Assembly (NCBI RefSeq): GCF_012927745.1
Contig: NZ_JABBKX010000001.1
Coordinates: 682,001-746,000, forward strand
Source of the DNA: Neoroseomonas marina
GTDB taxonomy: Bacteria > Pseudomonadota > Alphaproteobacteria > Acetobacterales > Acetobacteraceae
DNA: 64,000 bases
Direction of reading: 5' to 3'
Part shown: positions 53,153 through 62,101 of the stretch, piece after piece
Numbering within the stretch: position 1 is the first letter of the stretch
How the letters are laid out: each line of letters begins with the position of its first letter
The notes under the pieces: model-generated
Databases searched by the model: none
What the model was told of the DNA's origin: nothing
What the model saw: only the letters and a program-made list of their open reading frames with translations
Program-made: the position numbers and the translations under genes

Positions 53153-53610
53153 CGCGTCGTCTCCCTCGATCCGTCGTGTTGCGCCCCGCCGCCGAACAGC
53201 GCGTCCAGGCGTTCGAGCGATTCCGTCCAGCCGCGCCGGTGCCGGGTCGCGGTCGCCTCGTCGGCGAAGCGGTCATGGACCAGCGTCAGTTCCGTGCCCT
53301 CGGCCACCGGGCGCAAGCGGACGCTCACCCGCGATTGCCGTTCGGGCGTGCTGTGCCAGGCCCAGGTGAAGGCGAGACCCTCGCCCGCCGCCACCTCGGT
53401 GTAGGTGCCGCCGACCTCGTGCCGCTCGCCGTTGTCCTCGCGCAGCACGACGCGGAAGCGACCGCCGGGCCGGACGTCGAGTTCGGCGTCCTCCACCCGC
53501 GTGTGGTGCGGGCCGAACCAGGTCGCCAGCGTCTCGGCCCGGATCCAGGCGGCGAAGACCTGCGCGGGCGAGGCCCGCAGGCGGCGGACCAGGGTCAGGC
53601 TCGGCGTCAC
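53149..53610 (-). CDS. SRPBCC/AHSA1 domain protein
   Basis: A 153-residue START-like protein of the AHSA1 type. LVRRLRASPAQVFAAWIRAETLATWFGP (residues about 7-34) is the classic start, LDVRPGGRFRVVLRE the next strand pair, and GTELTLVHDRFADE the C-terminal part. Such proteins bind hydrophobic ligands and often accompany an ArsR regulator, as here. It overlaps both neighbours by 4 nt. Confidence 0.9.
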   Translation of the reverse strand: MTPSLTLVRRLRASPAQVFAAWIRAETLATWFGPHHTRVEDAELDVRPGGRFRVVLREDNGERHEVGGTYTEVAAGEGLAFTWAWHSTPERQSRVSVRLRPVAEGTELTLVHDRFADEATATRHRRGWTESLERLDALFGGGAQHDGSRETTR

Positions 53611-53939
53611 GGCGCGCGCTCCAGCGCCGCGGCAAGGCGGTCGAGGCTTTCCTCCCAGAACCGGGCATAGCGCTGCAGCCAGGCCATCGCGTCCTCGAGC
53701 GGCGCACCGACCAGCCGGCAGGTCACCGTGCGCCCCGCCTTCTGCCGCGCCACCAGCCCCGCCCCTTCCAGCACGTCGAGGTGCTTCATCACCGCCGGCA
53801 GGGACATCGGCAGCGGCTTCGCCAGTTCGCTGATCGACAGGCTTCCGTCCTCGGCCAGGCGGGCGAGCATGGCGCGGCGCGTGGGGTCGGTCAGCGCACC
53901 GAAGACGCGGTCGAGCGCAGGTTGGGGTAACTGAACCAT
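53607..53939 (-). CDS. ArsR family transcriptional regulator
   Basis: A 110-residue winged-helix repressor of the ArsR type. FGALTDPTRRAMLARLAE is the first helix pair, SISELAKPLPMSLPAVMKHLDVLEGAGLV the recognition region, and RQKAGRTVTCRL the wing. No metal-binding CxxC is evident, as in the SRPBCC-linked branch. It heads the four-gene ArsR/SRPBCC/BNR/MoaD-like operon and likely controls it. Operator not identified. Confidence 0.9.
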   Translation of the reverse strand: MVQLPQPALDRVFGALTDPTRRAMLARLAEDGSLSISELAKPLPMSLPAVMKHLDVLEGAGLVARQKAGRTVTCRLVGAPLEDAMAWLQRYARFWEESLDRLAAALERAP

Positions 53940-53980
53940 TCGGTTAAGTTTCAGCGCAACGTTTCGGGCGCGTCAAGCGG

Positions 53981-54113
53981 AGAGGGGCGCCGCCCCTCTC
54001 CGGACCTCACCCTGCCAAAGGCCTAAGGGCCTTTGGAAACCATCACTTTTGGGTGTCCAGAGGCCTTCAGGCCTTTGGTGGGGAGGCTTGGAGGGGCAGC
54101 GCCCCTCCAGAGG
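53981..54113. repeat. cluster of extragenic palindromes
   Basis: At least three hairpins are packed together: GAGAGGGGCG/CGCCCCTCTC (53980-54000), CCAAAGGCC/GGCCTTTGG with a TAAG loop (54015-54037), and AGGCC/GGCCT plus GGAGGGGC/GCCCCTCC further right, partly inside the 3' end of the next gene. Repeated AAAGGCC and GAGGGGC units occur. The layout resembles extragenic palindromic repeats; genome copies cannot be checked here. Confidence 0.7.
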
Positions 54114-55275
54114 ACCGCCGCGCCGGCGCATCCATCAGCCCGGCCACGATGGCCTTCCGCACCGGCCTCAGCACGGCCCCGGCCCCGATCAGCGCCGCCC
54201 GCACGGCCCGAGCCGGCGCCCGGTCATCCGAATAGAGCCGCCCGATCGCATTGGTCGCGAGGAACAGCGGCAGCGTCGCCCGCCGGTGTGCCGCGGCGTA
54301 GCGCGACAGCCCCGCCGCGTGCCCCGGATCGGCCGCCGCCCGGATCTCCCGCGCCAGCAATTCGGCGCCGGACAGCCCGAAATTGAACCCATGCGCCGTA
54401 ACCGGATGCATCCCGACCGCGGCGTCGCCCAGCAGCGCGAAACGGCGCCCCGCGAAGCGATGGGCATAGGTCGCGACCAGCGGATAGGCGTGCCGCGTTC
54501 CGGCCGGGCGCATGGCGCCGAGCCGCCCCTCGTAGCGCCGCGCCACTTCCTCGGCGAAGGCCCCGGGCGTCATCGCCATCAGGCGCTCCGCCTTGGCCGG
54601 CGGCAGCGTCAGCACGACCGAGGAGACGTCGCCCGCCAGCGGCAGCATGGCGATGGTCTGGCCATGGCCGAACCACTCCGTCGCGACGCCCCCGTGCGGT
54701 CGTTCATGCGCGACGCGCGCCACGATCATGGTGCGCCCGAAATCGAGCATCTGCGCCCCGATCCCAGCCCGCCGCCGCGCCTCGGAAAAGCGGGAATCCG
54801 CCGCGACGACCACCCGTGCCGAGACCTCCTCGCCGCCATCGAGCGCCACGACCGCCCCCTTGGCGCCGAGCGCAAGCCCCGTCACCGCCCGCCCGGCCAG
54901 CAGACGGGCCTCGCCCCACGCGGCCATCGCCTCGAACAGTGCGCGGCGGATCAGGTGGTTCGGCACCAGCCGCCCCAGCGGCTCATCCCCGCCCGGCGCG
55001 AAGCGCAGCGCGAGCGGCGAGGCGCCGTTGATCACCTTCGCTTCGCGCAGCGGCGCCATCTCGGCAGCCGGGATGCGCTCCCAGGCGCCAAGGTCGCGCA
55101 GGATCGCCTGGGACCGGTGGGTCAGCGCGATCTCGCGCCCGTCGAAGGCCGGATCGGCGATGGAGGCCTCCGGCGCGCGTTCCAGCAGCGTGACCGTCCG
55201 CCCGCTGCCGGCCAATGCGCAGGCGAGTGCCAGCCCGGCCGGCCCCGCCCCGATGATCGCGACATCCGTGTCCAT
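54067..55275 (-). CDS. FAD-dependent ubiquinone hydroxylase, UbiH/UbiF/UbiM family
   Basis: A 402-residue flavoprotein mono-oxygenase for ring hydroxylation in ubiquinone synthesis. VAIIGAGPAGLALACALAGSG (residues 5-25) is the FAD fold and FALLGDAAVGMHPVTAHGFN (near residue 280) the second FAD motif with the GD signature. GLSGAELLAREI follows as in the family. Which position is hydroxylated cannot be told; the UbiM-like branch is frequent in alphaproteobacteria. It is the last gene in a minus-strand run behind TVP38 and GT2 genes, 47 bp downstream. Confidence 0.87.
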   Translation of the reverse strand: MDTDVAIIGAGPAGLALACALAGSGRTVTLLERAPEASIADPAFDGREIALTHRSQAILRDLGAWERIPAAEMAPLREAKVINGASPLALRFAPGGDEPLGRLVPNHLIRRALFEAMAAWGEARLLAGRAVTGLALGAKGAVVALDGGEEVSARVVVAADSRFSEARRRAGIGAQMLDFGRTMIVARVAHERPHGGVATEWFGHGQTIAMLPLAGDVSSVVLTLPPAKAERLMAMTPGAFAEEVARRYEGRLGAMRPAGTRHAYPLVATYAHRFAGRRFALLGDAAVGMHPVTAHGFNFGLSGAELLAREIRAAADPGHAAGLSRYAAAHRRATLPLFLATNAIGRLYSDDRAPARAVRAALIGAGAVLRPVRKAIVAGLMDAPARRSSGGALPLQASPPKA

Positions 55276-55322
55276 GCCGTCACGTCCCCCGGACGGCCGC
55301 GGCCGTCCATGATCCAGCGCAA

Positions 55323-56024
55323 TCAGCGCGCGTCCTCGTCCTCGAGCGCCTGGCCCGCCCGGTGCCGGCGCAGCAGCAGCAGCCCGATCCCGGCCGAGAC
55401 GACGAAGAGTGCCACCGCCAGCCCCAGCTGCCACGCCCCGTCCACCCGGATGCCCTTGCCGAGCAGCGCGAAGATCACCGTCTGCGGCAGGTATCCGACG
55501 GCCGAACCCGCCAGGAACGGAACCAGCGGAATGGACGCCATGCCCGCCAGAAGGTTCAGCGCCAGGTTGTTGCCCACCGGCAGCAGCCGCAGCGCCAGCG
55601 TCGCGTTGAACGGGCTGCCGGCCAGCACGTCCCGCAGCGGCCGCAGCCGGTGCCCGAAGCGACCGGCGAGCCGCCGTTCCGCCCAGCCCCGCCCGACCGC
55701 CTTCGCCCAGCCATAGGACGCGGCGCAACCCGCCACCTGGGCCGCCAGCGACAGGAGCGTCCCTTCGACCGTCCCGAAGGCATAGCCCCCGAGGAAGGCG
55801 ACGCCCTGTCGCGGCACGCCGGCGGCCGTCGCCGCCGCGCCCATCGCCACGAAGACGACGTCGCCCAGCAGCCCCTGCCCCAGCACCCAGCGGTCGACCC
55901 ATTCGGTGCCTGGCGCGAAGCCGATGCTGCGCAACAGCAGCCCCGCCACGGCGAGCCCCGCCGCCAGCACGCCCAGCTTGACCAGCGCCGCGCGGCGCCG
56001 GGCGGACGCCGCCTCCGCGGTCAT
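55323..56024 (-). CDS. TVP38/TMEM64 family (DedA-like) membrane protein
   Basis: A 233-residue inner-membrane protein with the VTT domain. AAGVPRQGVAFLGGYAFGTVEG at residues about 66-87 and LRLLPVGNNLALNLLAGMASIP near residue 140 are the conserved re-entrant loop regions of the DedA/TVP38 superfamily, linked to lipid scrambling. Six hydrophobic segments are seen. It overlaps the glycosyltransferase gene by 4 nt, so it may handle that enzyme's lipid product. Confidence 0.85.
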   Translation of the reverse strand: MTAEAASARRRAALVKLGVLAAGLAVAGLLLRSIGFAPGTEWVDRWVLGQGLLGDVVFVAMGAAATAAGVPRQGVAFLGGYAFGTVEGTLLSLAAQVAGCAASYGWAKAVGRGWAERRLAGRFGHRLRPLRDVLAGSPFNATLALRLLPVGNNLALNLLAGMASIPLVPFLAGSAVGYLPQTVIFALLGKGIRVDGAWQLGLAVALFVVSAGIGLLLLRRHRAGQALEDEDAR

Positions 56025-56803
56025 GGCCCTGTGTCGCGCTCGATGGCCGGTCGCTTGCCGCGCCGCTGCAGCCAGGCCATGCCGATCAGGTCGAAGATGC
56101 TGACCAGCAGCCGGTCGAGCGTCCCGTAGTTCGACGCCCCGCGCACCCGCGGCCGGTGGTTCACCGGCTCGCTGACGACCGACCCGCCCTGGCGCAGCGT
56201 CAACGCCGGCAGGAAGCGGTGCATGTGGTCGAAATGCGGAAGGTCGAGGAACAGGTCCCGCGCGAAGACCTTCAGCCCGCAGCCGGTATCCGGCGTCGCG
56301 TCCTTCAGCAGACGCGAGCGCACGGCATTCGCGATCCGGCTGGAATACCGCTTGATGCCACTGTCCTTGCGGTTCACCCGATGCCCCGCGACCAGGGTGC
56401 GGCGCCCGGCGGCGGCCTCGGCCTCGGCGCGGGCGAGCATCTTCGGGATGTCGGCCGGGTCGTTCTGCCCGTCCCCGTCCAGCGTCGCGATCCAGCGCCC
56501 GCGCGCCGCCTTCACCCCGGTGATGACCGCGGCCGACTGCCCGCAGGACGCCTTGTGGCGCAGGGCATGAACGGGGGCCCCGACCTCGCGGGCGGCCTGC
56601 AGCGCCGCCCAGGTGTCGTCGGTCGACCCGTCGTCGACATAGACGATCTCGTGCGGCACGGCGGCGAGGGCAGCCTCGATCTCGGCCACGAGGGGCCCGA
56701 TGTTCGGCGCCTCGTTGCGGACGGGGATCACGACGGAAAGGGTCGGCGGTGCTGCACCCGAAGGCGCGGCAGGGGCGGCCCCGGCGCTCGGCTCGGGAGA
56801 CAT
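56021..56803 (-). CDS. glycosyltransferase family 2, dolichyl-phosphate-mannose-synthase-like
   Basis: A 260-residue GT-A glycosyltransferase that transfers a sugar to a polyprenyl phosphate. VVIPVRNEAPNI (residues 24-35), VYVDDGSTDDT (near residue 54), LDGDGQNDPADIP (near residue 103) and DTGCGLKVFARDLFLDLPHFD are the family motifs. No C-terminal membrane domain is fused. It overlaps the TVP38 gene by 4 nt. Start at 56803. Confidence 0.9.
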   Translation of the reverse strand: MSPEPSAGAAPAAPSGAAPPTLSVVIPVRNEAPNIGPLVAEIEAALAAVPHEIVYVDDGSTDDTWAALQAAREVGAPVHALRHKASCGQSAAVITGVKAARGRWIATLDGDGQNDPADIPKMLARAEAEAAAGRRTLVAGHRVNRKDSGIKRYSSRIANAVRSRLLKDATPDTGCGLKVFARDLFLDLPHFDHMHRFLPALTLRQGGSVVSEPVNHRPRVRGASNYGTLDRLLVSIFDLIGMAWLQRRGKRPAIERDTGP

Positions 56804-56884
56804 GGCCGCGGCGGGTAGCAGGGGCGCACGTCCCGGGCAAGCCGCCCCGATGCGCGACGCGCGACCCCGGCCTATATCGCCGCC

Positions 56885-57973
56885 ATGCCATTCGATGCCC
56901 GCACCCTCGCCGCCCCGCCCGCCGACCGCTCCGCCGCCGATGCCCGCGCCGTCGCGCGGTGGTTGCTCGTCGTGGCCGGCCTCGTCTGGATCATGGTCGC
57001 GATCGGGGGCGCCACGCGCCTGACCGGGTCGGGCCTGTCGATCATGGAATGGGCGCCGATCGCGGGCACCCTGCCCCCGCTGTCCGAGGCCGAATGGCAG
57101 CGCCTTTACGATCTCTACCGCACCATCCCGCAGTATCAGCTCGTCAATGCGGGATTCGGGATCGAGGGGTTCAAGGAGATCTTCTGGCTGGAATGGATCC
57201 ACCGCTTCTGGGGGCGACTGATCGGGCTCGCCTACGTCGCCGGCATGGCGTGGTTCTGGCTGCGCGGGCGCGTGCCGGCGGGGCTGAAGCCGCGGCTCGT
57301 GCTGCTGCTCGCGCTCGGCGGCGCGCAGGGGGCGATCGGGTGGTTCATGGTCGCCTCGGGCTTCGAAGCCGACCGCACCGCCGTCTCGCCCTACCGGCTC
57401 GTGGTGCATCTCTCCATGGCCTTCCTCCTGTACGCGATGCTCGTCTGGACGGCGCTCGGCCTGCTTCGCGCGCGTCCGACGGAGGACGCCACACCGACGC
57501 GGCTGCGCCGCCTCGTTCACATCACCGCGTGCGCGGCAGTCATGGCGATGCTCGCCGGTGGTTTCGTGGCAGGAGTCCGCGCTGGCCTTTCCTACAATAC
57601 GTTTCCCCTCATGGATGGACACTTCGTGCCCGAAGGCTACTGGGACCTCGCGCCGGCCTGGCAGAATCTGACCGCCAACATCGCGGCCGTGCAGTTCAAC
57701 CATCGCCTCGTCGCCACGGCGACCCTGCTGCTGGCCGGCTGGGCCGCCATCGAGGCATGGCGCGCGCTGCCGCGCGGACGGGTGCGCGGATCGGTCGTCG
57801 GCCTCGCCATCGCCGTGGTGCTGCAATACGGGCTCGGCGTCGCCACGCTGCTGCTGGTCGTGCCGGTCTGGCTCGGCACGCTGCATCAGGCGGTGGCGGT
57901 GCTGGTCCTGACCGGGACGCTGCTGGCGCTGCATGCCGTGCGCCGTCCCAACCCCCGATCTACGCCCGGATGA
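56885..57973 (+). CDS. ctaA: haem A synthase
   Basis: A 362-residue inner-membrane enzyme that oxidises the C8 methyl of haem O to make haem A for aa3-type cytochrome oxidases. Eight hydrophobic segments carry the four conserved His: EWIHRFWGR, YRLVVHLSMA, QFNHRLVA and GTLHQAVAV. SGLSIMEWAPIAGTLPP follows helix 1. The TGA overlaps the ATG of the sensor-kinase gene, an unusual coupling. ctaB or cox genes are not in the window. Confidence 0.95.
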   Translation: MPFDARTLAAPPADRSAADARAVARWLLVVAGLVWIMVAIGGATRLTGSGLSIMEWAPIAGTLPPLSEAEWQRLYDLYRTIPQYQLVNAGFGIEGFKEIFWLEWIHRFWGRLIGLAYVAGMAWFWLRGRVPAGLKPRLVLLLALGGAQGAIGWFMVASGFEADRTAVSPYRLVVHLSMAFLLYAMLVWTALGLLRARPTEDATPTRLRRLVHITACAAVMAMLAGGFVAGVRAGLSYNTFPLMDGHFVPEGYWDLAPAWQNLTANIAAVQFNHRLVATATLLLAGWAAIEAWRALPRGRVRGSVVGLAIAVVLQYGLGVATLLLVVPVWLGTLHQAVAVLVLTGTLLALHAVRRPNPRSTPG

Positions 57974-60609
57974 CAGCGGAGGCCGCCGCGCTCCGAGCCC
58001 TCGAGGCCCTCCCCCACGCCATGGTCGTGGTGGACGGGGCGGATCGGCTGGTCCTCGCCAACGCAGCCTTCTGGCGCGATGCCGGCGCCGAGGCGAACCG
58101 TTTCCCGCCCGGCACGCCGCTCGCCAACCTGTTCCGGCTGATGGCCTTCCGCGGCCTGTTGGGCCCCGGAGACCCGGTGCGGCTGGCGTCCGAAGCCCTC
58201 GCGTTCGACCGCGCGCGGTCCTCCCGCCGCAGCCAGCGCAGCGCCGATGGCACCCGCATCAACGAGGTGTCGATCCTGCCGCTCGCCCAGGGCGGCTTCG
58301 CGATGCTGCTGGTCGACATCACCGCCTTCGATCGCGCGGAGGCGACGCTGCGCGAGCGGACGACGCTGCTCGAACGCGCCCTGAACGGCCAGCGCGGCGG
58401 CATCGCGCTGTTCGATGAGGCGCAGCGGCTGGTCCTGCACAACCCGGCCTATCGTCGCCATTCCGGCGCGAGCGTGGAGATGCTGGCCGGCAAGCCGACG
58501 CTGCACGAGGTGCTGGCGGCGCTCGACAGCGCCGGCGAATTCCTCACCAGCCGCGACCGCGAGCACCTGCGCAGCGCCCTCGCCGCGGATCGCCGCCGAC
58601 CGCGCACGGCGCAGCGCGAACGCCCCGACGGCACGGTCGTCCGCTACCTCAGCACGCCGCAGCCGGATGGCGGCTTCCTCATCGAATCGGAGGACGTGAC
58701 CGACCTGTCCCGCGCCGAGCACGACGCCGGACGCCGGGCGGCGATCCTCGACGGCGTGCTCGAAGCGCTGCCCCAGGGCGTCTGCGTGTGGGGGCCGGAC
58801 TCCCGCGTCGCCATGTTCAACACCGCCTACACGCGCCTGATGGAAGGCGCCCCGCTGCAGGTCGGCGACACCCTGTGGGACGTCATCCGCCGCCGCGCCG
58901 AAGCCGGGGAGTACGGAGCCGGCGAGGCCGAGGCGCTCTACGCGCGCGAGATGGCGCGCGACCTCTCCCAGCCCCAGGCGCGACGCCGGCTGCGCGCCAA
59001 CGGCACCGCGCTCGACGTCCGCACGGCCCCGCTGCCCGATGGCGGCCACATCTCGGTCATCACCGACATCACGGAGCTCTGGCACGCCGAGGAGGAAGCG
59101 CGGCGGCGCGCCCAGCTGGTCGAAACCGCCATGGCGTCCATGCGCCACGGCCTGGTCATCTTCGGGCCCGACCATCGTGTCGTGGCGTCGAACGAGCTCG
59201 CCGCACGTCTCGCCGGCCATGAGCCGGGCGAGGTCTGGCCCGGTCGGTCGATCGGCGACCTGATCCGCGCGCAGCACGCGCATGGCGGCCTCGGGCCCGA
59301 GCCGCAGGCGACCCGCATCGTCGAGGCCGCGCTCGCCCTGGACCGCACGAAGCCCCACCGTTCGGTGCGCGAGACGCCGGACGGGCGCGTCATCGAGGTC
59401 GCCTCGGACCCCACGCCGGATGGCGGCTTCATCATCACCCATGTCGACATCACCGCGGTCGCGCGGGCCGAGGCCGAGGCCAAGGCGCGCGCCGCCATCC
59501 TGCAGGTGATGCTCGAGAACATGCGTCACGGCATCTGCCTGTTCGACGCGGACGGCCGCGTGGTCGCCGCCAACGCGCTGGCCGCCGCCATGACCGGCCT
59601 GCCGGCGGATGGGTTCCGACCCGGGCGCCACATCCTCGAGCTGCGGTCCGACCAGATCGGCGGGGGCGTCTACGGCGCGCCCGAGGACGCGCGGCGCATC
59701 CTCGGCGATCGCTGGGACATCCCGCTGCGGGCGCCCGACCGCTACACCCGCCGCCGCCCGGATGGCCGCATCATCGAGGTGACGACCGACCGGACGCCGG
59801 ATGGCGGCTTCGTCCGCACCTACAACGACGTGACCGAGGACCGGCGCATCCGCGACGAGCTCGAACTCGCCCGCAGCGCCGCCGAGGCCGCGAGCGCCGC
59901 GAAGTCGCGCTTCCTCGCCACCATGAGCCACGAGTTGCGCACCCCGCTCTCGGCCGTCATCGGCTTCGCCGAGGCGCTGCTCACCGATCCCCGCCCTGCC
60001 GAGGTCACCGAGTATGCGACCGCCGTGCACGATGCGGGCCGCCAGCTCCTGTCCCTGATCGAGGACATCCTCGACGTCGCGAGCGCCGGCGGCCCGGCCC
60101 CGCCCCCGCCGGCCGTGCCCGTGGACGCCGAGGCGGTGTTGCAAGACGTCGCCGCCGCAATCCGCCCCGCCGCCGAGGCAGGCGGCCTCACCCTCACGAC
60201 CGAAGCCGCCCGGGACCTGCCCGCTCTGGCCTGCGATTCCCGCCGCTTGCGCCGCGTGCTGCGCGCGCTGCTGGACAACGCGGTGAAGTTCACCCCGGCC
60301 GGGGGGCGGCTGAACCTCTCAGTCGGGCCGGATGGCGAGGGCGGGGTCGTTTTCCACATCTCCGATACCGGGATCGGCATGGCCCCGGACGACATTCCGC
60401 GCGCCTTCGAGCCCTTCACGCAGCTCGATTCCGCATTGTCGCGGCGGTTCGGCGGCTCGGGCCTTGGGCTGCACCTGGCCCGCTTGCTGGCCGAGGCGAT
60501 GGGCGGCAGCCTTGCGCTCACCAGCGCGCCGGGCCAGGGGACGATCGCCACCCTTCGCCTGCCGCGGGAGATCACCATCTCTCAGGCAGTGCCCCAGGAG
60601 ATCCCATGA
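57970..60609 (+). CDS. multi-PAS sensor histidine kinase
   Basis: An 879-residue soluble kinase with no membrane segment. Five PAS-like modules of about 120 residues follow one another, opening at AMVVVDGADRLVL, GGIALFDEAQRLVL, GVCVWGPDSRVAMF, GLVIFGPDHRVVAS and GICLFDADGRVVAA. Several end with a DITxxxRAE-type linker. The HisKA box is MSHELRTPLSAVIGF with phospho-acceptor His654. The ATPase has DNAVKFTPAGG (N-box), DTGIGM (G1) and GSGLGLHLA (G2). No receiver domain or nearby response regulator is seen. It overlaps ctaA (ATGA) and tldD, so it shares their control. PAS ligand unknown. Confidence 0.92.
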   Translation: MTAEAAALRALEALPHAMVVVDGADRLVLANAAFWRDAGAEANRFPPGTPLANLFRLMAFRGLLGPGDPVRLASEALAFDRARSSRRSQRSADGTRINEVSILPLAQGGFAMLLVDITAFDRAEATLRERTTLLERALNGQRGGIALFDEAQRLVLHNPAYRRHSGASVEMLAGKPTLHEVLAALDSAGEFLTSRDREHLRSALAADRRRPRTAQRERPDGTVVRYLSTPQPDGGFLIESEDVTDLSRAEHDAGRRAAILDGVLEALPQGVCVWGPDSRVAMFNTAYTRLMEGAPLQVGDTLWDVIRRRAEAGEYGAGEAEALYAREMARDLSQPQARRRLRANGTALDVRTAPLPDGGHISVITDITELWHAEEEARRRAQLVETAMASMRHGLVIFGPDHRVVASNELAARLAGHEPGEVWPGRSIGDLIRAQHAHGGLGPEPQATRIVEAALALDRTKPHRSVRETPDGRVIEVASDPTPDGGFIITHVDITAVARAEAEAKARAAILQVMLENMRHGICLFDADGRVVAANALAAAMTGLPADGFRPGRHILELRSDQIGGGVYGAPEDARRILGDRWDIPLRAPDRYTRRRPDGRIIEVTTDRTPDGGFVRTYNDVTEDRRIRDELELARSAAEAASAAKSRFLATMSHELRTPLSAVIGFAEALLTDPRPAEVTEYATAVHDAGRQLLSLIEDILDVASAGGPAPPPPAVPVDAEAVLQDVAAAIRPAAEAGGLTLTTEAARDLPALACDSRRLRRVLRALLDNAVKFTPAGGRLNLSVGPDGEGGVVFHISDTGIGMAPDDIPRAFEPFTQLDSALSRRFGGSGLGLHLARLLAEAMGGSLALTSAPGQGTIATLRLPREITISQAVPQEIP

Positions 60610-62036
60610 CCGCCCTTGCGACCACCGACGCCCTGTTCTTCGGCCTGCTGGACCGGGATGCGGCCGAACGCCGCCTGCGCGAGGCGACCGAGGGCTGCGA
60701 GGATGGGGAACTCTTCCTCGAATACCGGGAGAGCGAGGCCATCGCGATCGACGATGGCCGCATCCGCTCGGCCTCCTACGACGCCACGCGCGGCTTCGGC
60801 CTCCGCGCGGTCAGCGGGGAGGCCGCGGGCTACGCCCATGCCGGGGAACTCTCCGATGCGGCGCTGGCCCGCGCGGCGGAGACGGTGAAGGCCGTCCGCC
60901 AGGGCCGCTCCGGCACGCTGGAGGCGGGACCGCGCGCGACCAACGCACGCCTCTATTCCGACGCCAATCCGCTGACGGCCATGGATTTCGGCGCCAAGAC
61001 CGCGTTGCTGCAGCAGATCGACGCCTTCGCCCGCGCCCGGGATCCGCGCGTGGTGCAGGTCTCGGCCTCGATCACCGGCGAATGGCAGGCGGTACAGATC
61101 CTGCGCCCGGACGGGCAGCGCGTGGCCGACCTGCGCCCGCTGGTGCGCTTCTCGGTCTCGATCGTCGTGGAGAAGGACGGGCGTCGAGAGACCGGGTCCT
61201 TCGGCACCGGCGGCCGCTTCGACTATGCTCGCATCCTCGCCGGCGATGCCTGGAAGGCGGGCGTCGAGGAGGCGCTGCGCCAGGCCCTGGTGAACCTCGA
61301 CAGCGTCCCCGCCCCGGCGGGCGAGATGGAGGTCGTCCTCGGCCCGGGCTGGCCCGGCATCCTGCTGCACGAGGCGATCGGCCACGGGCTCGAGGGCGAC
61401 TTCAACCGCAAGAAGACCTCCGCCTTCGCCGGGCTGCTCGGCCAGCGCATCGCCGCGGCGGGTGTCACCGTGGTGGACGACGGCACCATCCCCGACCGGC
61501 GCGGATCGATCACCGTCGACGACGAGGGCACGCCCTCGGGCCGCACCGTGCTGATCGAGGACGGCATCCTCACCGGCTTCCTGCAGGACCGGCAGAACGC
61601 CCGGCTGATGGGCGTCGCGCCCACCGGCAACGGCCGCCGCCAATCCTATGCGCACGCCCCCATGCCGCGCATGACCAACACCGTCATGCTCGGCGGGGCG
61701 CATGCGCCGGAGGAGGTGTTGTCCTCCGTCAAGCGCGGCCTGTTTGCCGTGAATTTCGGCGGCGGGCAGGTGGACATCACCTCGGGCAAGTTCGTCTTCG
61801 CGGCGAGCGAGGCCTACCTGATCGAGAACGGGAAGATCGGCGCGCCGGTGAAGGGTGCGACGCTGATCGGCAACGGCCCGGATGCGCTGACCAAGGTCGC
61901 GATGGTGGCGAACGACATGGCGCTCGACCCGGGGATCGGCACCTGCGGCAAGCAGGGCCAGGGCGTGCCGGTGGGCGTCGGCCAGCCGACGCTGAAGATG
62001 ACCGGCCTGACGGTCGGCGGCACCGCGGTCGGCTGA
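60606..62036 (+). CDS. tldD: TldD metalloprotease
   Basis: A 476-residue TldD subunit of the TldD/TldE zinc protease that degrades unfolded peptides, matures microcin B17 in E. coli and acts on antitoxins. The HExxxH motif is HEAIGHGLEGD at residues 255-265, with His255, Glu256 and His260. The C-terminal GTCGKQGQGVPVGVGQPTLKM is the family tail. TldE/PmbA is not in the window. Its ATG lies inside the kinase stop region (4-nt overlap). Confidence 0.94.
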   Translation: MTALATTDALFFGLLDRDAAERRLREATEGCEDGELFLEYRESEAIAIDDGRIRSASYDATRGFGLRAVSGEAAGYAHAGELSDAALARAAETVKAVRQGRSGTLEAGPRATNARLYSDANPLTAMDFGAKTALLQQIDAFARARDPRVVQVSASITGEWQAVQILRPDGQRVADLRPLVRFSVSIVVEKDGRRETGSFGTGGRFDYARILAGDAWKAGVEEALRQALVNLDSVPAPAGEMEVVLGPGWPGILLHEAIGHGLEGDFNRKKTSAFAGLLGQRIAAAGVTVVDDGTIPDRRGSITVDDEGTPSGRTVLIEDGILTGFLQDRQNARLMGVAPTGNGRRQSYAHAPMPRMTNTVMLGGAHAPEEVLSSVKRGLFAVNFGGGQVDITSGKFVFAASEAYLIENGKIGAPVKGATLIGNGPDALTKVAMVANDMALDPGIGTCGKQGQGVPVGVGQPTLKMTGLTVGGTAVG

Positions 62037-62043
62037 AGGATTT

Positions 62044-62073
62044 CCTCGCGCCGGCCGGCCCGCCGGCGCGAGG
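62044..62073 (+). terminator. GC-rich hairpin after tldD
   Basis: CCTCGCGCCGGC and GCCGGCGCGAGG form a perfect 12-bp stem with a 6-nt loop, starting 7 bp after the tldD stop. No T-run follows, so termination strength is uncertain. Confidence 0.6.
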
Positions 62074-62101
62074 CTTCGGTCGGCTTTCGGGAGCACCGCC
62101 C

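Noticed and set aside
56749..60609. A 1286-residue ORF that looks like a CtaA-kinase fusion
   Set aside because: The part before 57970 is a different frame from ctaA and has no domain features; the kinase has its own ATG in an ATGA overlap.
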